NCBI GenBank assembly: GCA_027036755.1
Contig: JALWDV010000694.1
Span: 1 to 7,574 of the forward strand
DNA: 7,574 bases
Direction: 5' to 3'
From: Anaerolineae bacterium
Lineage (GTDB): Bacteria; Chloroflexota; Anaerolineae; J102
Below are positions 6,013-7,574 of this stretch, piece by piece. Position 1 is the stretch's first letter. Every line of letters starts with the position of its first letter. The translations under genes were made by a program, and so were the position numbers. Under the pieces are notes generated by a model that was given only the letters and a program-made list of their open reading frames with translations, was not told the origin of the DNA and made no database searches.

Positions 6013-6021
6013 TGGTAAAAT
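6013..6021 (+). promoter_or_regulatory. Extended -10 promoter implying a leaderless transcript
   Basis: TGGTAAAAT (6013-6021) fits TGnTAnnnT and ends 7 bases before the ATG at 6029, so transcription would begin at or next to the A of the start codon. No Shine-Dalgarno sequence is visible in the 20 bases before the ATG, consistent with leaderless translation. No good -35 is seen. A TCATCCACA sequence, one mismatch from a DnaA box, lies just upstream at 5992-6000. Confidence 0.5.
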
Positions 6022-6028
6022 AGCAGTT

Positions 6029-6556
6029 ATGAAAGAGTCTGTCGTCCATTTCCTCAATCACATCCGATGGAATCACGCCATCGAGCATGGAACCATCCAT
6101 GTTCTCAGTCGCATGATGCCCTACGTGAGCATGGCGGGCCGCTCCAACAGCCGCGGTTTCTACATCTATGGCAACGTCCCCACAGAGACGCTGCGCCAGG
6201 CCGTGCAGGAGGCCATCAATCGCATTCAGGGCGGCGAGCATCAGCTTGCCATTCATCCCAATTGCGGCACCAACATGATCTCGTCGGCGGTGCTGGCCGC
6301 GGGCGGCACCATGCTCGCCACCGCCAGCACCAAACGCCGCGGCCTCACCGAAGAAATCCCCGCGGGCGTGCTGGGCGCGCTGATGGGCGTGGTGCTGGGA
6401 CAGGTGGTGGGGCTGCGACTCCAGGCCAAACTCACCACAAGCGCCAGCTTCACCCATGCTCGGATCACCCAAATCCAGCGCAAACAGGTGGGAAAGCGGA
6501 TTTTTCACTGGATTGGCATCGCCTACGACAAGCATCCTCGATTGACAGGAGACTGA
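6029..6556 (+). CDS. DUF6391-type membrane protein of unknown function
   Basis: 175 residues. The N-terminal half is soluble and strongly conserved in character: RWNHAIEHGTIHVL (13-26), AGRSNSRGFYIYGNVPTE (from 36), GEHQLAIHPNCGTN (HPNCGTN at 76-82). This matches my memory of the DUF6391 family, found mainly in Chloroflexota and cyanobacteria. The C-terminal half has two hydrophobic stretches, about 83-100 (glycine/alanine rich) and 110-131 (IPAGVLGALMGVVLGQVVGL), then a basic tail. H16-x-x-E19-H20 has the HxxEH spacing of inverted zincins, and H24, H76 and C79 could also bind metal, but no catalytic role is established. The start at 6029 lacks a ribosome binding site and follows a -10 element directly. 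It ends 5 bases before holA, so the two are probably cotranscribed. Confidence 0.8.
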   Translation: MKESVVHFLNHIRWNHAIEHGTIHVLSRMMPYVSMAGRSNSRGFYIYGNVPTETLRQAVQEAINRIQGGEHQLAIHPNCGTNMISSAVLAAGGTMLATASTKRRGLTEEIPAGVLGALMGVVLGQVVGLRLQAKLTTSASFTHARITQIQRKQVGKRIFHWIGIAYDKHPRLTGD

Positions 6557-6561
6557 ACGCT

Positions 6562-7560
6562 GTGATCTACTTGTTCCACGGGGATGAGGAATTCGGGCGC
6601 AACGAACGCATTGCCGCGATCAAGGCCCGACTGGGCGATCTGGCCGAAATGAACACCGTGACGCTGGAGGGGAGAAGTCTGACAAGAGAACAATTGCAGC
6701 ATCATTGCGATTCACCGCCATTTTTGGGCGATTTCCGGCTGGTCATCGTCAACGATCTTCTGACGCGGCTGGCGAAAAGCAAAGGCCCGGACGGCAAGCA
6801 AAGCCAGACAGCCAGGGATTTCCTGACCTGGCTGACCGAATACATCTCCACCATCCCCGAAACCACAACCCTGGTGCTGAACGAGAGCAAAAAGGTGGCG
6901 GCCCGCAATCCCGTGCTGAAAGCGATGAACAAATTGGGCGATGGGGGCGTTGTGACCCTGTTCGAGACGCCCCAGCTCAAGCGGGGAGAGCTGGCGGCCT
7001 GGGTGGCGAAACGCGCTCGGGCCATGAACATCCGGCTGGAAAGAGGCGTGGCCGAAGACCTGGCCGCGTTCATCGGCTCCAACCTGCGTCTCATCAACAG
7101 CGAACTGGAGAAACTGGCCCTCTACGCAGGTGATCGCCCCATCAGCAAGGCGGATTTGGCCGTGATGTGCCCCTACGCCCGGGAAGCCAGCATCTTCGAC
7201 ATGGTGGATGCGCTGGGCAATCGTCGCACCGCCATCGCCTTCCGGCTCCTGGCCCAGATGCGCAATCAGGGCGCGCATCCCCTCTATCTGCTCACCATGA
7301 TCGTGCGCCAGTATCGCATTTTGCTGCAAGTCAAGGATTACATGGCGCGGGGGATGCGCAAGGATGAAATCGCATCCGCCCTGCATCTTCATCCCTTCCC
7401 CACCGGCAAAGCCATGTCTCAAGCCCGCAACTACACCCCGCGCCAGTTGGAAAGCATCTACGACCGGCTGCTGGAGACCGACGTGGCCATCAAAACCGGC
7501 AAGCTGGAGGCGAATCTGGCCCTGGATATGCTGGTAGTGGAGCTGGCCCGGGTGCAATAA
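6562..7560 (+). CDS. holA: DNA polymerase III delta subunit
   Basis: 332 residues from a GTG start, the usual length of the family. Delta opens the beta sliding clamp in the clamp-loader complex during replication. Visible family signatures: N-terminal YLFHGDEEFGRNE (AAA+-like domain I, which lacks a functional ATP site in delta); SPPFLGDFRLVIVND; NSELEKLALYAG at 179-190; AREASIFDMVDALGNR at 206-221; and a helical C-terminal collar domain with VRQYRILLQVKDY, HPFPTGKAMSQARNY and DVAIKTGKLEANLALDMLVVEL (D307 to T312-G313). GTG at 6562 is chosen because homology begins with IYLFHG and AGGAGA (6547-6552) lies 9 bases upstream. The frame is open further upstream to 6067, but that part is the out-of-frame reading of the preceding gene. 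Confidence 0.97.
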   Translation: MIYLFHGDEEFGRNERIAAIKARLGDLAEMNTVTLEGRSLTREQLQHHCDSPPFLGDFRLVIVNDLLTRLAKSKGPDGKQSQTARDFLTWLTEYISTIPETTTLVLNESKKVAARNPVLKAMNKLGDGGVVTLFETPQLKRGELAAWVAKRARAMNIRLERGVAEDLAAFIGSNLRLINSELEKLALYAGDRPISKADLAVMCPYAREASIFDMVDALGNRRTAIAFRLLAQMRNQGAHPLYLLTMIVRQYRILLQVKDYMARGMRKDEIASALHLHPFPTGKAMSQARNYTPRQLESIYDRLLETDVAIKTGKLEANLALDMLVVELARVQ

Positions 7561-7563
7561 ACA

Positions 7564-7574
7564 ATGCCCGCTTC
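7564..7574 (+). CDS. Possible start of the next gene (perhaps rpsT, ribosomal protein S20), truncated by the window
   Basis: ATG CCC GCT TC, 3 bases after the holA stop, would encode M-P-A-S. rpsT often neighbours holA and S20 proteins commonly begin MPxxKSA or MANxKSA, so this is a reasonable guess. Only 11 bases are visible and no strong ribosome binding site precedes it. Confidence 0.25.

Noticed and set aside
5793..6023. 76-codon plus-strand frame across the repeat and DUF72 remnant
   Set aside because: It starts inside the GTCAAACGT inverted repeat, has no similarity, and is out of frame with the DUF72-like start that has a ribosome binding site.
5897..6535. 212-codon open frame on the minus strand
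   Set aside because: Antisense to the DUF6391 gene, which has recognisable family motifs; no similarity for the minus product.
6067..6561. 165-codon upstream extension of the holA frame
   Set aside because: Its Arg/His-rich product is the out-of-frame reading of the DUF6391 gene. HolA similarity starts exactly at the GTG at 6562, which has a ribosome binding site.

Overview
The window looks like a chromosomal segment of a Chloroflexota bacterium (Anaerolineae- or Caldilineae-like). This is an inference from four things: a secreted multidomain protein joined by Thr/Pro 'TPTPTATP' linkers, a SpoVS-type protein with no other sporulation gene in view, a DUF6391-type protein, and a moderately GC-rich composition with dispersed hairpin repeats. 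No 16S rRNA or other direct phylogenetic marker is present.

Layout. (1) Positions 3569 to 1, minus strand: one very long open frame (at least 1189 codons, running off the left edge) encodes a secreted carbohydrate-active protein. It has a signal peptide, a TIM-barrel glycoside-hydrolase-like domain, a beta-sandwich module, a DNRLRE/CBM96-like module, a CBM9-like module and a second DNRLRE module, separated by Pro/Thr linkers. (2) Positions 3570-3837: divergent intergenic region with a good promoter for the secreted protein, a 5'-UTR hairpin, and four same-strand TCCACA hexamers, one of which is a perfect DnaA box. (3) Positions 3838-4857, plus: an LLM-class (luciferase-like) F420-dependent oxidoreductase. 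(4) Positions 4866-4896: a bidirectional terminator. (5) Positions 5264-4902, minus: a SpoVS family protein with an extra acidic C-terminal tail and a clear sigma70-type promoter. (6) Positions about 5367-6028: about 660 bases with no intact gene. This stretch holds a MITE-like composite inverted repeat (about 5442-5652), a second nested inverted repeat built from GTCAAACGT units (5693-5819), and the 5' remnant of a DUF72 (YecE-like) gene (5917-6006). (7) Positions 6029-6556 and 6562-7560, plus: a DUF6391-type membrane protein, apparently on a leaderless transcript, followed after 5 bases by holA, the DNA polymerase III delta subunit. A final ATG at 7564 may begin the next gene (possibly rpsT), but only 11 bases are visible.

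Functionally the genes belong to separate units. The secreted protein probably binds and processes polysaccharide outside the cell. The oxidoreductase and SpoVS genes are convergent and share a terminator. DUF6391-holA is a two-gene (or longer) operon linking a conserved unknown membrane protein to a clamp-loader subunit. The region most worth a second look is 5430-6030, where two structured repeat elements lie beside a truncated gene.
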